A stretch of DNA of 50,272 bases. It comes from an uncultured Saprospiraceae bacterium (GTDB lineage Bacteria; Bacteroidota; Bacteroidia; Chitinophagales; Saprospiraceae). Positions 9,304 to 17,667 of the stretch are shown here, piece by piece. The translations under genes and the position numbers were made by a program. Position 1 is the first letter of the stretch; the number at the start of each line of letters is the position of its first letter. The stretch spans positions 1-50,272 of the forward strand of contig CAKZVJ010000159.1 of NCBI GenBank assembly GCA_937923345.1, written 5' to 3'. A model generated the notes under the pieces. The model saw only the letters and a list, made by a program, of their open reading frames with translations, was not told the origin of the DNA and made no database searches.

Positions 9304-9825
9304 CTACATCCTACCTACTTTGTCTAGGTTTTCGTAGATGCGTTTGAGATATTTCTTTTTTAGGTAATAGTCTTTTGCCGCTGCTAGTGCTTCATTATTA
9401 TTAATCGCGTCGGGAACTTGCAGAACACCTTCTATGCCTGACTGTAGCGAGGTATCAAAAGCAGCAATTTGCTCCTTGGCTTGAGCAGTTTTAGCAGGGT
9501 CAGGGTCAAATTGAAGATCCATGATGGTTTCATTGATTTCCATCATCTCCATCAAGAAGGCTTGTGGTAGTTTATCCTGGCCTTCACCTTCTAGCATATC
9601 TTTTTGACTGAGTATATACTGTAGGCGTTGATCAAAATCCTTCAAGACTTTATAAGCATTATTTATCTGCGTACTCTTTTCGAGCATTTCCTCTTGCTTG
9701 TCTTCGGAAGCTAAGGTGAAATGATCTGGATGGCATTCTCGGCTGAGTTGTATAAAAGATGCTTTCAGCACAGCTTCATCAATATGAAAAGCAACTGGTA
9801 TGTCAAATAGATCAAAATATTCCAT
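9304..9825 (-). CDS. hscB: HscB-like Fe-S assembly co-chaperone (J-domain protein)
   Basis: The protein has a J domain at residues 1-75 with the HPD signature (residues 32-34, in CHPDHF), followed by a C-terminal helical region (about 85-170) like the part of HscB that binds the IscU scaffold. HscB delivers IscU to the HscA/Hsp70 chaperone during iron-sulfur cluster transfer. The ATG at 9825 overlaps the rseP stop codon as TAATG, which suggests translational coupling and decides the start; a frame extending to 9843 exists but adds only six residues. No hscA or isc genes are next to it. Confidence 0.82.
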   Translation of the reverse strand: MEYFDLFDIPVAFHIDEAVLKASFIQLSRECHPDHFTLASEDKQEEMLEKSTQINNAYKVLKDFDQRLQYILSQKDMLEGEGQDKLPQAFLMEMMEINETIMDLQFDPDPAKTAQAKEQIAAFDTSLQSGIEGVLQVPDAINNNEALAAAKDYYLKKKYLKRIYENLDKVGRM

Positions 9826-11165
9826 TACTCTCCTCTCCACCATCTAAGTACGTCCAAGCCGTTGGCATAAAATAGCAAACATAATACGAGCACAAAGCCT
9901 GCTACCGTCGCGTACTGCAAAAACGTATCGCTTGGCTTACGTCCAGTCACCATTTCGTAAAGCAAAAACATTACGTGCCCACCATCTAAAGCAGGTATAG
10001 GTAGAATATTCATAAATGCCAGAATCAAAGAAATCAATGCCGTATTTCGCCAGAATATGTACCAATCCCAAGTCGGAGGAAAGAGTTTTGCGAAAGAGGC
10101 AAAACCACCCATCGTTTCGTTGGGGTTTAAATTGCCCTTCCCCATTTGGCCAAAAGCTTTAATCTGGGTGCCTAGAAAGTCCAAGCCCTTGGAAACCCCC
10201 AAGACCATTGCTTGACCAAAAGAATAGGTTTCTGTTTTAGAACCAAAAAATTCGCTTGCACCATATCGTTCAATACCTATCTTAGCTTCACCACCCATGG
10301 CAACAGGAATGTTAATTTTGTCTGCTCCTCTTTCTACACGGATGTTCAAATCCATCCCTCCACTTTTATTCACAATTTTAGGTACGTCGGTCCAGTGTCT
10401 CAAAGGTTGTCCATTGATACCAATCAAAATATCATCTTTTTGCAGTCCCGATTTTCTGGCGGGGGAATCTTTTCTGATGGCTGAAATCTTCCAAGGGAAA
10501 TCTGCGTGAAAGACATCGTAATTCTTGTACGTATTTCCTGCAAGAATATTCACGAACTTCTGTTCTACTGGCAAAGTAACTTCTTTCCCATTTCTTCTGA
10601 CCAAAATGGTTTTGGCGTTGTTGATGGATATTTCTTGTCTGAGTGTGCCTTCATTAAATTTATCAAATGTTCTATCTCCTACTTTCAATATGTGATCACC
10701 ATTCTGCAAGCCAAGCTCTAGTCCTAAAGAATCAGCATAGATACCTGTAGTCACATTTTCGGTAGGTATGTATTCGCTACCATAGCCAAATAACAGTAGC
10801 CCCCAGATCACAAATCCAAGAATAAAATTCACCACTACACCACCTACCATGATAATAAGCCTTTGCCAAGTAGGTTTAGCTCTGAACTCCCATGGTTGCT
10901 CGGGCTGCTGCATCTGCTCCATGTCCATACTCTCATCCACCATACCAGCTATCTTCACATAGCCGCCTAAGGGTAACCATCCGATACCATACTCCGTTTC
11001 TCCTTTTTTGAATTTGAATAGCTCAAACCAAGGATCAAAAAAGAGGTAAAACTTCTCTACCCGTGTACCAAATAACTTGGCTGGTAAGAAGTGCCCAAAT
11101 TCATGTAGTACGATCAAAAACGAGAGGCTTAGAAAAAGCTGCCCAACTACTATTAGTATACCCAT
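9825..11165 (-). CDS. rseP: RIP metalloprotease RseP (site-2 protease)
   Basis: This 446-residue inner-membrane zinc protease has HEFGH at residues 21-25 within the first membrane segment and a C-terminal PIPALDGGH motif (about 388-395) that supplies the third metal ligand. Between them are two PDZ-type segments (about 138-175 and 228-270). RseP-type proteases cut anti-sigma factors and remnant signal peptides inside the membrane. Two PDZ domains match the usual RseP layout. The gene is followed directly by hscB with a one-base overlap. Confidence 0.93.
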   Translation of the reverse strand: MGILIVVGQLFLSLSFLIVLHEFGHFLPAKLFGTRVEKFYLFFDPWFELFKFKKGETEYGIGWLPLGGYVKIAGMVDESMDMEQMQQPEQPWEFRAKPTWQRLIIMVGGVVVNFILGFVIWGLLLFGYGSEYIPTENVTTGIYADSLGLELGLQNGDHILKVGDRTFDKFNEGTLRQEISINNAKTILVRRNGKEVTLPVEQKFVNILAGNTYKNYDVFHADFPWKISAIRKDSPARKSGLQKDDILIGINGQPLRHWTDVPKIVNKSGGMDLNIRVERGADKINIPVAMGGEAKIGIERYGASEFFGSKTETYSFGQAMVLGVSKGLDFLGTQIKAFGQMGKGNLNPNETMGGFASFAKLFPPTWDWYIFWRNTALISLILAFMNILPIPALDGGHVMFLLYEMVTGRKPSDTFLQYATVAGFVLVLCLLFYANGLDVLRWWRGE

Positions 11166-11386
11166 TTAATTTTTTTGCTTTAATATCTACTGGAAAGGAC
11201 CTACATCCTTTACGTACTCAAGGAAACGAGTCGAAGCACTTTCCTATGAGTATAAAACGTTCGCAAAGGTAATATTCTTTTGCCTTTATCAGCTTTATTT
11301 GCGGAAGGAGGCCCTATTTTTTGCCTAATTTACCCGTTTTATTGACCAATATGCTAGGCCTGAATAGATAGAATGTCTGCATTGTG

Positions 11387-11394
11387 TACTTTTG
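11387..11394 (+). promoter_or_regulatory. -7 box TACTTTTG of the rsmE promoter (likely leaderless)
   Basis: TACTTTTG matches the Bacteroidota -7 consensus TAnnTTTG exactly and ends 4 nt before the ATG at 11399. Transcription from such a box usually begins a few bases downstream, that is, at or next to the A of the start codon, so the mRNA would have almost no leader. A clear -33 TTTG was not found at the right spacing. Confidence 0.55.
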
Positions 11395-11398
11395 CCGC

Positions 11399-12106
11399 AT
11401 GCATTGGTTTTATTCTAATCAAATTGAAGGACAGCTTATCTTCTTGGATAATGAAGAGGCGAAACATTGTAGCAAGGTGCTAAGACTGCAAATGGGAGAT
11501 ACAATCCAAGCATTTGATGGTCAAGGCCATCTCTACACTGCCCTCATACAGCAAATCAGTAAGCAACAAGTCCAAGCTAAAATCACAGAAACCCATTTTA
11601 CTCCGCCCTTTCCCTATCGGATTCATTTAGCCATTGCGCCTACCAAAAATATCAGCCGCTTGGAATGGTGCATCGAAAAGACCTGTGAACTAGGCATCGC
11701 TAGCATCACGCCGCTCCTCTGCCGTCGTAGTGAAAGAAAAATTATCAAACCTCAGCGTTTGGAAAAAATCATTCTCTCTGCCATAAAGCAATCCCAAAAA
11801 ACACATCTCCCAAAGCTACACGAACTGATATCAGTCAAAGACTACCTAAAGCAAAATTTTTCTGGAAGTCAACATATTTGCCACTGCGCCTATGAGACCA
11901 ATCCACATTTAGCTAGCACTTTTCAGCCATCTGCAGATGTAAATATTATGATAGGTCCAGAGGGAGATTTTCATGAGGATGAAATCCAGGCCGCCTTGAC
12001 AGCTGGCTTTCAAAATACGGGCTTGGGTAAGGAACGTTTACGCACAGAGACGGCAGGAGTTTTTGCTGTAAGTATCCTACATACGCTGCATAGTATCACG
12101 CAATAA
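11399..12106 (+). CDS. rsmE: 16S rRNA (uracil-1498-N3)-methyltransferase RsmE
   Basis: RsmE methylates U1498 of 16S rRNA with S-adenosylmethionine. The 235-residue protein starts MHWFYSNQI. It has an N-terminal PUA-like part (EAKHCSKVLRLQMGD) and a C-terminal SPOUT knot with IGPEGDFHEDEI and LGKERLRTETAG near the end. These match the family motifs, with D in place of the usual second G of GPEGG. I chose the ATG at 11399 rather than the GTG at 11384 because the latter's first codons are the -7 promoter box. It is divergent from rseP and stands alone. Confidence 0.92.
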   Translation: MHWFYSNQIEGQLIFLDNEEAKHCSKVLRLQMGDTIQAFDGQGHLYTALIQQISKQQVQAKITETHFTPPFPYRIHLAIAPTKNISRLEWCIEKTCELGIASITPLLCRRSERKIIKPQRLEKIILSAIKQSQKTHLPKLHELISVKDYLKQNFSGSQHICHCAYETNPHLASTFQPSADVNIMIGPEGDFHEDEIQAALTAGFQNTGLGKERLRTETAGVFAVSILHTLHSITQ

Positions 12107-12313
12107 TCATTTGTATGATGCGGTTTAGCAGCTGATATTTGGGTTTATATTCGAAATATTAAAAATAGAGTTTTACATAGATCGACCTACTGGTGTTTTA
12201 TATTTCCATCCAAATCACTTTAAAAATTCAATTTAATCAACGATATTTAAGGTATTCAATCACACACTGTAGGCTGACTCTTCACAATTTTGCCTACTAA
12301 CAAAAACAATCAG

Positions 12314-12694
12314 ATGGAAAATAAATCAGGATTTGAATGGTTCATTGATGCTTTTAAGAACTTTGCAGACTTCAAAGGTAGGTCCAGGCGGAAAGCATAT
12401 TGGTATTTCTTTTTATTCAATATTCTAATCAGCTGGGGATTATTGGCCATTATCATAGGTGTGGGTCTAGAATCGCTGAGCTTTATTCAGACTATTTATG
12501 GCTTAGTTGCATTCATACCTAGTTTTGCAGTGGCTGTAAGACGTATCCACGATGCCGGAAAAAGTGGATGGTTTTTGCTAATTCCTATTTATAATATAGT
12601 GTTGCTTTGTACGGATAGTGAGCCAGGCATCAACAAATGGGGTCCAAATCCAAAAAACCCTCAAATAGATATGGTAGATCACTTGGTAGAGTAA
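12314..12694 (+). CDS. DUF805 inner-membrane protein
   Basis: The product is a small membrane protein of 126 residues with the DUF805 pattern: a soluble start, FKGRSRRKAYWYFFLFN, two or three hydrophobic helices (about 30-75) and the RRIHDAGKSGWFLLIPIYN block (about 77-95). The family is of unknown function. The longer frame starts at a TTG at 12290; I prefer the ATG at 12314 (MENKSGFEWF), from which family members usually begin. A near-consensus -7 sequence (CAATTTTG, one mismatch) lies at 12284-12291. Confidence 0.85.
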   Translation: MENKSGFEWFIDAFKNFADFKGRSRRKAYWYFFLFNILISWGLLAIIIGVGLESLSFIQTIYGLVAFIPSFAVAVRRIHDAGKSGWFLLIPIYNIVLLCTDSEPGINKWGPNPKNPQIDMVDHLVE

Positions 12695-12716
12695 AGTCTA
12701 CAAACTTCTCTTTTTT

Positions 12717-12866
12717 GCGCAAGGGATATGGAAGGGACGACCGTAGGAAGTCGTGTCTAGACGACATAGGAGTCTAGATACCGAGCAGACCTGCGAGCCT
12801 GGAGGAGCCCGACCTATACCCCCATGTTTTTTTTTTTCAAAAACATAGGGGTATATGGATGCGCCC
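12717..12866 (-). repeat. GC-rich structured intergenic element, variant copy
   Basis: Read on the minus strand this 150-bp block runs from GGGCGCATCC through a strong hairpin, then GGTCGGGCTCCTCC, a CTCGG-containing part and a second palindromic part around TCTAGAC, to ATCCCTTGCGC. The outline (GGGCG, hairpin, GGTCGGGCT, ..., ATCCCT..CGC) matches a GC-rich structured repeat I remember from many Bacteroidota genomes. It is related in layout, though not closely in sequence, to the copies at 35411, 40039 and 43507. Confidence 0.6.
12815..12855. terminator. 17-bp-stem hairpin with T-run, terminator-like
   Basis: Arms TATACCCCCATGTTTTT (12815-12831) and AAAAACATAGGGGTATA (12839-12855) pair with one mismatch around a 7-nt loop. 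It is part of the structured repeat and could also end transcription of the DUF805 gene, whose stop is 120 bp upstream. With the T-run inside the stem rather than after it, terminator function is uncertain. Confidence 0.45.
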
Positions 12867-13025
12867 AAATCCATTGACTAGAGCACCCCCTTACCTATGG
12901 AGCATCATAGGCTATTTTGACTTTGACCTACCAATTGTCATCGATTTAAAATTGATAACACAACCAATGTTATGTATCTTCGTTAAATAATGGCCTGGTA
13001 AATACTGGGTGAAAACGCTGAAATA

Positions 13026-13688
13026 ATGTATAAAATCTTCATTTGTATTTTAGCTTGTGCGCTCTTTAGTAGTGCCACAGCTCCTCTCGATAATGCTCCA
13101 CTACAATTGGCTTTGCTCAAGTATTCTGGTGGGGGGGATTGGTATGCGAACCCTACTGCATTGCCAAATCTAGCGAGGTTTTGCAATGATAATCTTGGGA
13201 CTAATTTTGAGAAGGACTACGCCACTGTAGAGGTGGGGTCTGCGGATCTATTCAACTATCCATGGCTGCATATGACGGGTCATGGCAATGTGGTTTTCTC
13301 CGCAGCGGATGCAGAAAATCTGCGAAACTATCTGATGGCAGGTGGCTTTTTGCACATCGATGACAACTATGGGATGGACAAATTTGTCCGTATTGCTATG
13401 AAAGAAGTTTTTCCAGAATTGGAGTTTGAGGAGTTACCTTTTTCTCATGAGATCTATAATCAGCGATTTATTTTTAAGGACGGTGTCCCTAAAATTCATA
13501 AACATGATGACAAACCTTCTCAGGGATTGGGGCTCATCTATGAGGGCAGACTGATCTGTTTCTATAGTGTAGAGGCTGATCTAGGCGATGGTTGGGAGGA
13601 TTATGAGGTGCACAAAGATCCTGAAGAGCTGCGTACGCAAGCCCTGCGTATGGGAGCAAATATTATACAGTACGTTTTCGAACAGTAA
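13026..13688 (+). CDS. DUF4159 domain secreted protein
   Basis: The 220-residue protein has a signal peptide (MYKIFICILACALFSSATA) followed by one DUF4159 domain. Family marks are LKYSGGGDWYANPTALPNL, PWLHMTGHGNVVFSAADAENLRNYL, GGFLHIDDNYGMD and the C-terminal LRTQALRMGANIIQYVF. The domain has a class I glutamine amidotransferase-like fold and unknown function. In other bacteria it is often near MoxR/BatA-type gene clusters, but no such genes are beside it here. The region before it is the structured repeat. Confidence 0.85.
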   Translation: MYKIFICILACALFSSATAPLDNAPLQLALLKYSGGGDWYANPTALPNLARFCNDNLGTNFEKDYATVEVGSADLFNYPWLHMTGHGNVVFSAADAENLRNYLMAGGFLHIDDNYGMDKFVRIAMKEVFPELEFEELPFSHEIYNQRFIFKDGVPKIHKHDDKPSQGLGLIYEGRLICFYSVEADLGDGWEDYEVHKDPEELRTQALRMGANIIQYVFEQ

Positions 13689-13733
13689 AATTGGAAATGC
13701 TGGACTAAGAAAAAAGTGGAAATTCTTGGTCTG

Positions 13734-13955
13734 CTAGTCGTTCCAAATAAAACTTTTGGTCTGACGAATGTATGCTTTTATGTTCAACCAAAAAGCCACA
13801 AATAAATACACTAGCACTGGAGACCCTAGAGCCGCAAAGGTCAGATAAATAAAATATAACCTTACTCTAGCGCTGGCGACCCCTATCTTCTCGCCGATAT
13901 AGTCGCAAACCCCGAAAGCTTGCTTCTCAATTATATGTTTTAACTTATTTAACAT
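13734..13955 (-). CDS. PspC domain membrane protein
   Basis: This 73-residue protein matches the PspC pattern: FGVCDYIGEKIGVASARVRLYFIY followed by one long membrane segment (about 36-58). Family members are small inner-membrane proteins linked to the phage-shock envelope stress response. No pspA or regulator is adjacent. The start ATG at 13955 gives the normal N-terminus with an amphipathic helix. Confidence 0.82.
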   Translation of the reverse strand: MLNKLKHIIEKQAFGVCDYIGEKIGVASARVRLYFIYLTFAALGSPVLVYLFVAFWLNIKAYIRQTKSFIWND

Positions 13956-14068
13956 CTAAGTGCTTCAAAATAGTAATATTTGACAAAAATACAAAATTTA
14001 GCTGCGTATTCTGGAGGATATAAAGCGAAATGCCACCATAAAAATGATGCTACGCAAAGTGGAGGGCC

Positions 14069-14581
14069 CTATTGGATATTGAGATATTCACAGTGTACCG
14101 TATACGCATTCCCTCTAGATATCTTTTTTAACTCTATCTTATATGTACCAGGGCTGTGATAGGTATGCATTACTTGCTCATTCAGTGTGGGAAGAATACA
14201 CTTATCCCCAAAATTTATCTCATAATCATAATCTGTGGAGAGTCCTTGTAGACTGAAAAGCATGGGTGAATTGACGGCCTTATCACCTACTATATTAAGA
14301 AGATTACTTTTGATAAAATCCGAAGTCATGGACTCTCGGCTTTCCCCCTTGAAAATCTTGTCAAATAAGGAAGCTTTAGCATTTTCTATTCCTAAGGGGG
14401 CAGTAAAGATATAGGCAAAACCCGATAGCCCCATCATGAACAAAACTAACAATAAGAAATTGTCATTTGATCTAGCGGGTAAACTAGAAAATACCTTTCT
14501 AAAGGTGGATATTCGCTGATTTGCGCTACGTACACCTTCAGTTTTTTCCAAATGAGTTTGACCTCTTGAATTCATGGGCAT
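14069..14581 (-). CDS. Hypothetical single-pass membrane protein with PKD-like end
   Basis: The 170-residue product has a soluble basic N-terminus, one membrane segment (about 42-63, LLLVLFMMGLSGFAYIFTA) and a C-terminal region ending in HTYHSPGTYKIELKK. That phrase is the strand-loop-strand end of PKD-like domains (xHTYxxPGxYxVxL). The protein probably displays this small domain outside the cytoplasmic membrane. No enzyme motif is seen. It lies about 100 bp downstream of mltA in the same direction, so it may be co-transcribed. A second ATG two codons in could be the start. Confidence 0.6.
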   Translation of the reverse strand: MPMNSRGQTHLEKTEGVRSANQRISTFRKVFSSLPARSNDNFLLLVLFMMGLSGFAYIFTAPLGIENAKASLFDKIFKGESRESMTSDFIKSNLLNIVGDKAVNSPMLFSLQGLSTDYDYEINFGDKCILPTLNEQVMHTYHSPGTYKIELKKISRGNAYTVHCEYLNIQ

Positions 14582-14687
14582 TCTTGGACTGTTCTGCGAT
14601 TATAATTTGTTGTGTGCTTATCTATGCAAGCTACACTCAAATATACGAGTGAGATTGTGAAATGTCAACAATTAATATAAGTATTTT

Positions 14688-15872
14688 TTAAATACTTATA
14701 TCTTTTGATAATGAAACAGTTGAGTGAGTATTTGGTGCGGATTTTTTGGGTAAGAGCAACCATACTTTGCCATAGTGGTAATACTTCGAGGCTTCCTCCC
14801 TTGCATCAACCCCATCCCCCATATACAGATCTAAATGCCCCGCTCCCTTGATGGCTCCTCCGACATCTTGGGCAAGGAGAATCTTCAATTCATGTCCAAT
14901 TAAAGAATTGGATTCATCATAGCGAGGGATACTGGCAATGGCTGTAGCCCCTAGAGGAAGGTATCTCCTATCTACAGCTATTGATATTCCCTTGGCCAAA
15001 GGAACATGTCCGGCTCCTTTGGGAGGTGTATTTCTAGGTTTGAAGAAAGAATAACTTGGATTGGCAGGCAGAATGGTAGAAATCAAATCTGGTCGCTTAT
15101 TGAAAAATTCTCTAATGCCGTTTTCTGATATATTACTGATTTTGTAACCATTCATTTTTAAAAACCGACCGATGCTTCTATAAGCATGACCATTCGATCC
15201 ACCATATCCGAAGGTCTGCGTAGTACCATCTCTAAACTGAACATATCCAGAGCCTTGAATCTGCATGAAGTATATGTCTAATCTATCTTTAGCGTATGCC
15301 AATTCGAGTCCCTGACCTTGTAGTATCCCTTCAAAGTCAATCGCTTTTCGATTAGGCATTTTACCTATAAAGTGGTGCGGTTTGGCATAAATGGGATATT
15401 TATATGTCGCATTCTTCTCTCTGCTTACTTGTATCAGAGGGGTATAGTACCCCGTAAACTTCACATCGCCAGCGTATTTTTCGCCAGCTAATTGATAAGC
15501 CACCAGATTATCTAGCGAGTCTGGATATTCTCTGAGCTGCTTTAGCGTTTCTATAGTGCGCCGCATATCCTCTACAGTAATCTCTAGATTATCAAGCATC
15601 TGTACTTTTTTTTGCTTTCTAATCTTAAGTAACTTGGTGTGATGATCTAGAGACATCATTAGAGTATCTGTGATTTTTGGAAAATCAACATAATCCAGCG
15701 AAGTTTCTGTGTATAAATTATGTAGTATATTTTGGGTGGTATCTCGCCCTGCTATATCTATAGGATAGTGCGAAGATATATCAGGTATAGGGGGCGGTTT
15801 GAGCTGATATAGACTGCATGCGGCAGTGCTAAACAGCAAAGATAGGAAGAACAAGATCTTGCCTTTTCTCAT
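14688..15872 (-). CDS. mltA: Membrane-bound lytic murein transglycosylase A (lipoprotein)
   Basis: The protein cleaves the glycan strands of peptidoglycan, leaving 1,6-anhydro ends. At 394 residues it starts with a lipoprotein signal (FLSLLFSTAAC, Cys 19). It contains the MltA core (FTGYYTPLIQVSREK, then YFMQIQGSGYVQFRDGT) and ends in a 3D domain with the aspartates LLAQDVGGAIKGAGHLDLYMGDG (about 330-355). These are the conserved features of MltA. Lipidation suggests anchoring to the outer membrane. Confidence 0.9.
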   Translation of the reverse strand: MRKGKILFFLSLLFSTAACSLYQLKPPPIPDISSHYPIDIAGRDTTQNILHNLYTETSLDYVDFPKITDTLMMSLDHHTKLLKIRKQKKVQMLDNLEITVEDMRRTIETLKQLREYPDSLDNLVAYQLAGEKYAGDVKFTGYYTPLIQVSREKNATYKYPIYAKPHHFIGKMPNRKAIDFEGILQGQGLELAYAKDRLDIYFMQIQGSGYVQFRDGTTQTFGYGGSNGHAYRSIGRFLKMNGYKISNISENGIREFFNKRPDLISTILPANPSYSFFKPRNTPPKGAGHVPLAKGISIAVDRRYLPLGATAIASIPRYDESNSLIGHELKILLAQDVGGAIKGAGHLDLYMGDGVDAREEASKYYHYGKVWLLLPKKSAPNTHSTVSLSKDISI

Positions 15873-15995
15873 TGGTTTTAGATGTAAGAATTGGTTTTTA
15901 CGTCTTTTATACGACTACGAATATACTAAAATTCCTAATATGAAGCATATTGTGATGCTTGCTCAGGTCTCCAATACACAAGAATGCATGGATAG

Positions 15996-16790
15996 CTAGC
16001 CTTTTGAGTACACTAAAGCATAAAAATAGGGGAATGCGACGGGCATTCTTTTCATGGTGTATTCTCTATCGCTTCGCTTTATCATTTCCCCAAAAATATC
16101 ATACGGAGAGTAGTCATACTCTTTCATGGTCTCCATTTTCAGATTGGCTTTTTGCAGAGCTTGGATGACCTCCATGAGGCTATGATTCCAGAAATATTCT
16201 TTCATTTTGATGTCTGCATTAGCATCCGCATAAGTGCCCTGCGTGATTTCCATGTAGGGTTCTTGCTTATTGAAATAATGATACTCAAATGCACAGGTAT
16301 CCCAGTTGAGCATATCCATCACTGGGTGAAAATCGAGAAAAACAAACCTTCCCCCTGGTTTCAAAAAGTGCTGCACGATATCCGCCCAAGCGTCTAACTC
16401 TGGCAACCATATTATCGTCCCAAAGGAAGCAAAAACGATATCGAATTTTTCATCGATATGATCCTTGGCATCAAATATATTGCAACAAACAAACCGCGCA
16501 TCAAGGCCAAGGGTGTCGTTCAATTCTCTTGCCTTGTCTACTGCTACATCACTGATATCTAGCCCCGTGGCTTTCGCTCCCATCCGAGCAAGCGAAAGGG
16601 TATCTTGTCCAAAATGACATTGCAGATGCAAGACTTTCTTTCCAGATACATCCCCTAAGTGCTTGAGTGTAGCCTTATCCAAAGAGCTCTCTCCTGCCAT
16701 AAAAGCTTCCATATTGTACAACTCTGCATCGAGATGGATAGGTACTTTTGCATTCCAGAGGGCCTTATTATTATCGTAGTATTCTTGCAT
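15996..16790 (-). CDS. Class I SAM-dependent methyltransferase
   Basis: The 264-residue protein has the Rossmann methyltransferase motifs: VLHLQCHFGQDTLSLAR (motif I, about 54-70), ATGLDISDVAVDKAREL (motif II), DIVFASFGTIIWLPEL and LKPGGRFVFLDFHPV. An early SLDKATLKHLGDVSGK segment and the HPVMD phrase resemble small-molecule methyltransferases of unknown substrate. The first codon of the longer frame is GTG at 16793, with the more likely ATG at 16790. It is divergent from the DUF3467 gene. Confidence 0.8.
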   Translation of the reverse strand: MQEYYDNNKALWNAKVPIHLDAELYNMEAFMAGESSLDKATLKHLGDVSGKKVLHLQCHFGQDTLSLARMGAKATGLDISDVAVDKARELNDTLGLDARFVCCNIFDAKDHIDEKFDIVFASFGTIIWLPELDAWADIVQHFLKPGGRFVFLDFHPVMDMLNWDTCAFEYHYFNKQEPYMEITQGTYADANADIKMKEYFWNHSLMEVIQALQKANLKMETMKEYDYSPYDIFGEMIKRSDREYTMKRMPVAFPYFYALVYSKG

Positions 16791-16897
16791 CACTTGCGTA
16801 TTTTAATCGTATTAAATGGTATAGAACTTAAGAATGTGTAGCTTTGTTTTATCATTGCTTGTCATTCCAAAATTATGCAAGTATAAATATAGATATT

Positions 16898-17218
16898 ATG
16901 CCAGAGAAGAAAGAAGCTGCTAAAAAAGGCCAACTGAATATAGATTTACCGGAGGATATTTCTGAAGGTACCTATTCTAACTTAGCCATCATCTCGCACT
17001 CCAATAGTGAGTTCGTTGTGGATTTTATCCGCATGATGCCCAATGTTCCAAAGGCGAAAGTAAAGTCTCGCATTGTGCTTACCCCTTTGCATGCTAAACG
17101 TTTGCTTTTAGCGCTTAATGATAACATCAAGAAGTACGAAGCACAGTTCGGTAAAATCCAAGATACAAAGCAGCAGATACCAAAGATGAATTTTACTACG
17201 CCTACCGCACAAGCTTAA
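16898..17218 (+). CDS. DUF3467 domain protein
   Basis: This 106-residue protein matches DUF3467: LNIDLPEDISEGTYSNLAIISHSNSEFVVDF, then MMPNVPKAKVKSRIVLTPLHAKRLLLALNDNIKKYE. The family is of unknown function, small and cytosolic, and common in Bacteroidota. A longer frame from 16844 adds 18 residues unlike the family, so the ATG at 16898 is preferred. The acidic-basic alternation and the helical C-terminus suggest a small beta-plus-helix fold. Confidence 0.85.
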   Translation: MPEKKEAAKKGQLNIDLPEDISEGTYSNLAIISHSNSEFVVDFIRMMPNVPKAKVKSRIVLTPLHAKRLLLALNDNIKKYEAQFGKIQDTKQQIPKMNFTTPTAQA

Positions 17219-17252
17219 AAAAAAGGGTTAGGAATTAGGTTTTAGGTGTTAG
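17219..17252 (+). repeat. Short heptanucleotide tract (TTAG-type)
   Basis: From 17225 to 17252 four units stand in a perfect 7-nt register: GGGTTAG, GAATTAG, GTTTTAG, GTGTTAG, followed by a broken fifth. It begins directly after the stop codon of the DUF3467 gene. Confidence 0.6.
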
Positions 17253-17337
17253 TGTTAGATGAAACAGGGATTTATTTTTGGTTTGATAGCATAGGCGCTT
17301 CGACAATACAGTTTTCTTAAAAGTGAATATTTTGTTT

Positions 17338-17502
17338 GGGTGATCCCCATCCCTGCATGCTCCTTCGCGAAAAGCTACGGCGCATTTGTTCTGCGGCGGG
17401 CCATCCGCTACTCGCTAGTCAGCTCGGTCCTAGCGGACTTCCCGATATTTCGCTACGCTACATATTCGGGACTAGCTCCTACCCCTATCACGGAAATCAA
17501 TG
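17338..17502 (+). repeat. GC-rich structured intergenic element, diverged copy
   Basis: This GC-rich block between two low-complexity tracts contains GGGCCATCC, CGCTACTCGCTAGTC, AGCTCGG, and later CTCCTACCCCTATCACGG. These phrases are shared with or close to those of the copies at 35411 and 43507. Paired segments CCGCTA/TAGCGG and TCCCGATAT/ATATTCGGGA show it can fold. Boundaries are approximate. Confidence 0.5.
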
Positions 17503-17667
17503 ATCAATGATTAATGATCAAAGGCAATGATCAATGTGGAATGATCAATGTGGAATTTTCAATTCTCAATTCTCAACCCTCCATTCTCAACTCTCCATTC
17601 CAAACTCTCCACTCTAAACTCTCAATTCTCCACTTTCAACTTTCAACTTTCAACTCTCCACTCTAAA
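17494..17667 (+). repeat. Low-complexity tandem tract: ATGATCA units then 16 heptanucleotides
   Basis: 17499-17555 repeats AATGATCAATG-type units. 17556-17667 then holds 16 units in unbroken 7-nt register with consensus YTCTCMA (for example TTCTCAA, CTCTCCA, CTTTCAA). The last unit ends directly at the stop codon (17668-17670, minus) of the TolC-like gene. Units vary by substitution but not by length. Confidence 0.85.

Noticed and set aside
9184-9321. Short plus-strand frame starting MSMSRKLKQALHDSF
   Set aside because: About 45 codons, no recognisable feature, and it runs into the 3' end of hscB.
17494-17667. Possible CRISPR array
   Set aside because: Units are 7 nt long, without spacers, and no cas gene is near.
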